From: an uncultured Archangium sp.
GTDB taxonomy: Bacteria > Myxococcota > Myxococcia > Myxococcales > Myxococcaceae
DNA: 6,833 nt
Assembly: GCA_946479335.1 (NCBI GenBank)
Contig: CAMLFP010000303.1
Location: forward strand, 1 to 6,833
Direction of reading: 5' to 3'
Position 1 is the first letter of the stretch; each line of letters starts with the position of its first letter. Shown here piece after piece: positions 4,268 through 6,833 of the stretch. The position numbers and the translations under genes are program-made. The notes beneath the pieces are model-generated. The model ran no database searches, was not told the origin of the DNA, and saw nothing but the letters and a program-made list of their open reading frames with translations.

Positions 4268-5698
4268 ATGAAGTGGTTCGCGGTTGTCCTCCTCGTGGCG
4301 GGCGCTGCGTGTGGCCCTTCGACGCCCGACGCCGCGCGCGCCACCAGCCAACGCCAGGACATCGTCGGCGGCACGCTGGCGCTCGGCGACCCGGCGGTGG
4401 TGGCCATCATGGAGCCGTACCACGGCGGTTGGTTCGAGTTCTGCACCGGCACCCTCATCGCGCCGCGCACGGTGCTGACCGCCGCGCACTGCGTCGCCGA
4501 CTTCCCCAGCACCGCGGCCATCGGCATCGGCTCCGACAACAACGCGCCTGATCAGCTCGTGTACGTGGCGCAGGCCATCGGCGACCCGGCGTACGACGGC
4601 AACAAGTACGACTTCGCGGTGCTGCGGCTCCAGCAGGCGGTGACCGACGTGGCGCCGTTGCCGCTGAATGATCAGCCGCTCTCCGCCGCGAACGTGGGCC
4701 GGCCGGTGCGACACGTGGGCTTCGGGCTGACCTCCGCCACGTCGCAGAGCACCGATGGCCTCAAGCGCGAGGTCACGTACAACATCCGCAGCGTGCAGTC
4801 GTACACCTTCGAGTCGGGCGCGAGCGGCAAGCAGACCTGCTCCGGCGACTCGGGCGGGCCCGCGCTGGCGGTGCTGCCCGGCGGCACGCAGGAGGTCGTC
4901 ATCGGCGTCGTCAGCTACGGCGACCAGTACTGCACGCAGCAGGGCTACGACGGGCGCGTCGACGTCGGCCTCTCGTGGATCCGCTCCACCATGGCCGCGT
5001 GGGAGACGCCGACGTGCGAAGCGGGCGACGCGTGCCTCTCGGGCTGCACGCCCATCGACCAGGACTGCGCGTGCGTCGGCGATGGCGTGTGCAGCGTCGA
5101 CTGCGCGACCCCCGCCAACGACCCCGACTGCCCGGTGCACTGCGGCGCCGACGGCGTCTGCGCGGCGACCGGCTGCGCGACGCCCGACCCCGACTGTCTC
5201 TCGGCGGGCCAGAACTGCACCTCGGTCGCGCAGTGCCAGTCGAACCGCTGCATCACCAGCGCGCAGCACTCCGCCGCGTACTGCACGCAGGCGTGCGCGG
5301 CCGACCCCGACTGCCCCTCGACGATGGTGTGCACCAACGGGCTGTGCGAGTTCCCCCTCAAGCCGGAGAAGCAGTTGGGCGACGCGTGCACCGCGGGCGC
5401 CGACTACTGCGCTGGCGGGATCTGCACCGGGCCGGTGAACGGCCTCACCCGCTGCGTCACCAGCTGCACCTCCTCGGCGAACTGCGCGAGCGGCTCTACG
5501 TGCGAAGGCGGCGCCGACTCGCGGCGGTACTGCCGCCCGGCGAACCTCTCGTTCTCCGCCGAGGTCACGCTGCCGGAAGCCCCTGCTGAAATCGGTGAGA
5601 AGACCAACCCGGGCTGTTCCACCACCGGCGCGGGAGCGCTGTGGGCTGCCTGCCTGCTGTGGTGCCGCCGCCGGAGCCGCGCCTCGAGAGCCTCATGA
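4268..5698 (+). CDS. Secreted S1-family (trypsin-fold) serine protease with Cys-rich stalk and MYXO-CTERM-like tail
   Basis: The 476-residue protein opens with a signal peptide (MKWFAVVLLVAGAAC); Cys15 follows Gly-Ala-Ala and may be a weak lipobox. IVGG (32-35) marks the mature protease N-terminus. The catalytic triad is His74 in TAAHC, Asp115 in DFAVL and Ser195 in GDSGG. The S1-pocket residue six before the Ser is Gln189, not the Asp of trypsin, and the residue before IVGG is Asp, so neither specificity nor activation looks tryptic. Residues 250-310 contain two repeats of the form CxxDGVCxxxCATPxxDPDC. Residues 317-355 and 374-412 are two copies of a seven-Cys module. Residues 449-476 form a MYXO-CTERM-like sorting tail. 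The product is probably displayed on the cell surface and cleaves external proteins or other surface proteins. The following paralogous gene overlaps by four bases (ATGA), which indicates an operon with translational coupling. Confidence 0.92.
   Translation: MKWFAVVLLVAGAACGPSTPDAARATSQRQDIVGGTLALGDPAVVAIMEPYHGGWFEFCTGTLIAPRTVLTAAHCVADFPSTAAIGIGSDNNAPDQLVYVAQAIGDPAYDGNKYDFAVLRLQQAVTDVAPLPLNDQPLSAANVGRPVRHVGFGLTSATSQSTDGLKREVTYNIRSVQSYTFESGASGKQTCSGDSGGPALAVLPGGTQEVVIGVVSYGDQYCTQQGYDGRVDVGLSWIRSTMAAWETPTCEAGDACLSGCTPIDQDCACVGDGVCSVDCATPANDPDCPVHCGADGVCAATGCATPDPDCLSAGQNCTSVAQCQSNRCITSAQHSAAYCTQACAADPDCPSTMVCTNGLCEFPLKPEKQLGDACTAGADYCAGGICTGPVNGLTRCVTSCTSSANCASGSTCEGGADSRRYCRPANLSFSAEVTLPEAPAEIGEKTNPGCSTTGAGALWAACLLWCRRRSRASRAS
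5216..5503 (+). repeat. Two seven-Cys modules in the stalk of the first protease
   Basis: Copy 1 spans residues 317-355 (5216-5332) with Cys gaps 5,4,10,3,5,5. Copy 2 spans residues 374-412 (5387-5503) with gaps 6,4,9,3,5,5. The fourth gap is always CxxxC, followed by CxxDPDC or CTSSANC. The spacing matches the second half of the 12-Cys module of the lipoprotein at 147-1109. The module's family was not recognised; EB-type or dickkopf-like Cys folds have comparable spacing and could be relatives. Confidence 0.7.
5612..5695 (+). other. MYXO-CTERM-like C-terminal sorting tail of the first protease
   Basis: Residues 449-476 start with Gly-Cys-Ser (Cys450), continue through a short hydrophobic stretch (AGALWAACLLW) and end in Arg-rich CRRRSRASRAS. 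Gly-Cys plus a hydrophobic segment plus a basic end is the known MYXO-CTERM signal of Myxococcota, processed by a myxosortase with retention of the protein at the surface through the Cys. The hydrophobic segment is rather short and contains two extra Cys, so the match is good but not perfect. Confidence 0.75.
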
Positions 5699-6833
5699 AG
5701 AAACTCCTGCTGCTGTTGTCGCTGGCCGCGTGCGGCCCGCAGTTCACGTCCGCGCCGGCGAAGACGCGCTCCGCCATCGTCGGAGGCGTCAACGCGCCCG
5801 ACGATGACAACGTGTTCATGATGTACCTGCACGGCAACAACGGGGAGGTGTCGAGCTGCTCGGCGACGCTCATCGCGCCGCGCACGCTGCTGACGGCCTC
5901 GCACTGCGTCGACCCGAGCATCATCGGCGCCACCAGCGTCTTCATCTTCGTCACCAACGCCGACGACGAGAGCCAGATCCAGTGGAACGTGAACACGGTG
6001 AAGGTGACGCAGACGCGCACCCACCCTGATTGGAACCCGGCGACGTTGACCGGCGACATCGCGCTCGCGCTCCTCGAGGAGCCGCAGACCATCGCGCCCA
6101 AACAATGGAACCACGCCGCGCTCGAAGGCCGCGTGGGCGCCGCGCTGCGCGCGGTCGGCTACGGCACCACGGGAGCTGATCAGGGCTCCGGGACGCGCCG
6201 CCAGGTGGCGCTGACGCTGCGCGAGCTGAACGCCACCAACTTCTACCTCGGCGACCAGTCGGCCCACGGCGTGTGCCACGGCGACTCCGGCGGCCCGTCG
6301 TTCATGACCTTCGAAGACGGCATCGAGCGCGTCATCGGCGTGCACAGCTACACGTTGACCGAAGACTGCACCTACGGCGCCGACAGCCGCGTCGACGCGA
6401 ACGAGGCGTTCATCTCGGAGTGGCTCTCGGAGTTCGAGGACACCTGCGGCGCCGACGGCATCTGCTCCGGGGTGGCCTGCGCGACGCCCGACCCCGACTG
6501 CGTGCCCGCCGGTCAGGCGTGCGACGTCGACAGCCAGTGCGAGGGCCGCGTGTGCCACACCGACTCGCAGCGCGAGACGCCGTACTGCTCCGCGCACTGC
6601 ACGAGCGACACCGACTGCGCGGGCATCGGCATGACGTGCGACACGGCGAGCAGCCGCTGCCACCTGCCGCTGCTGCCTGTCGTGGCGCCCGGCGGCGCGT
6701 GCACGCCCGGGGAGACGTTCTGCAGCGACAGCAGCGTCTGCAACGGGCCGAGCAGCGACAACCTGCGGTGCGCGTGGAGCTGCGGTTCGAGCGCCGACTG
6801 CCCCGCGCCGATGACCTGCGAGAGCGGCGTCAC
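5695..6833 (+). CDS. Second S1-family serine protease lipoprotein (partial, 3' end outside window)
   Basis: The visible 379 residues begin with a signal peptide ending in a textbook lipobox, LAAC with Cys13, so this protein is almost certainly lipidated. IVGG lies at 28-31, and the catalytic triad is His70 in TASHC, Asp121 in GDIAL and Ser198 in GDSGG. The residue six before the Ser is Gly192, which suggests a chymotrypsin- or elastase-like pocket rather than a tryptic one, and Ala precedes IVGG. Residues 251-269 hold one CGADGIC...DPDC repeat, followed by two seven-Cys modules at 276-315 and 336-375. The order of parts is the same as in the preceding gene, and short stretches are identical in DNA (for example 23 bases at 5174-5196 and 6478-6500), so the two arose by tandem duplication. 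The ATG overlaps the upstream stop as ATGA; GAGAG at 5686-5690 is only a weak ribosome site, so reinitiation is likely. The tail is missing; a MYXO-CTERM end would be expected just beyond the window. Confidence 0.92.
   Translation, partial: MKKLLLLLSLAACGPQFTSAPAKTRSAIVGGVNAPDDDNVFMMYLHGNNGEVSSCSATLIAPRTLLTASHCVDPSIIGATSVFIFVTNADDESQIQWNVNTVKVTQTRTHPDWNPATLTGDIALALLEEPQTIAPKQWNHAALEGRVGAALRAVGYGTTGADQGSGTRRQVALTLRELNATNFYLGDQSAHGVCHGDSGGPSFMTFEDGIERVIGVHSYTLTEDCTYGADSRVDANEAFISEWLSEFEDTCGADGICSGVACATPDPDCVPAGQACDVDSQCEGRVCHTDSQRETPYCSAHCTSDTDCAGIGMTCDTASSRCHLPLLPVVAPGGACTPGETFCSDSSVCNGPSSDNLRCAWSCGSSADCPAPMTCESGV
6520..6819 (+). repeat. Two seven-Cys modules in the stalk of the second protease
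   Basis: Copy 1 spans residues 276-315 (6520-6639) with Cys gaps 5,4,10,3,5,6. Copy 2 spans residues 336-375 (6700-6819) with gaps 6,5,9,3,5,5. Copy 1 here matches copy 1 of the preceding protease, and copy 2 matches copy 2, so the pair of modules existed before the gene duplicated. Confidence 0.7.

Noticed and set aside
4121..6663. Two long minus-strand open frames (4121-5269 and 5404-6663) opposite the protease genes
   Set aside because: Ala/Arg/Val-rich shadows. The plus strand has two complete catalytic triads, signal peptides, a ribosome site and an ATGA junction.

Overview
The window is very GC-rich DNA, about 75-80% in most lines sampled. It carries Gly-rich lipoproteins, Cys-rich extracellular domains, secreted trypsin-fold proteases and a C-terminal Gly-Cys/hydrophobic/Arg-rich tail of the MYXO-CTERM kind. 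Together these point to a Myxococcota chromosome, probably Myxococcales. No tRNA, rRNA, CRISPR array, insertion sequence or origin was seen.

Layout. Bases 1-78 hold the last 25 codons of a rightward gene. A strong hairpin at 81-115 terminates the leftward gene that follows. That gene (147-1109, minus) encodes a Cys-rich lipoprotein with a Gly/Thr linker built on a 24-bp tandem repeat. Upstream of it on the same strand, 78 bp away, is a secreted BCP-like peroxiredoxin (1188-1718, minus). A 58-bp divergent gap then leads to an orphan HipA-like kinase (1777-2886, plus). The kinase gene meets an SsnA-like amidohydrolase (2887-4176, minus) head-on with zero spacing: the two stop codons form TGATCA. 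A 91-bp divergent gap with an inverted repeat leads into a rightward pair of S1-family protease lipoproteins (4268-5698 and 5695 to beyond the window end). These two are coupled by an ATGA stop/start overlap.

How the parts relate. The two proteases are paralogues: each has a signal peptide, a complete His-Asp-Ser triad and a Cys-rich C-terminal stalk. The first stalk ends in a MYXO-CTERM-like sorting tail, and the second runs off the window. The Cys spacing of the stalks recurs in the lipoprotein at 147-1109, about 3 kb away and on the other strand, so one surface-protein module appears six times in the window. The peroxiredoxin also appears to be exported, so four of the six well-supported genes act in the envelope or outside the cell. 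The HipA-like kinase and the amidohydrolase are cytoplasmic by appearance and unrelated to the rest. The kinase gene is clearly less GC-rich than its surroundings, and the amidohydrolase has lost residues expected to bind its metal.

The most notable points are the degenerate amidohydrolase metal site, the HipA-like kinase with neither a HipB partner nor an N-terminal DNA-binding domain, the recurring Cys module, and two trypsin-fold proteases that lack the trypsin specificity Asp. No wholly new multi-gene system can be demonstrated from this window.
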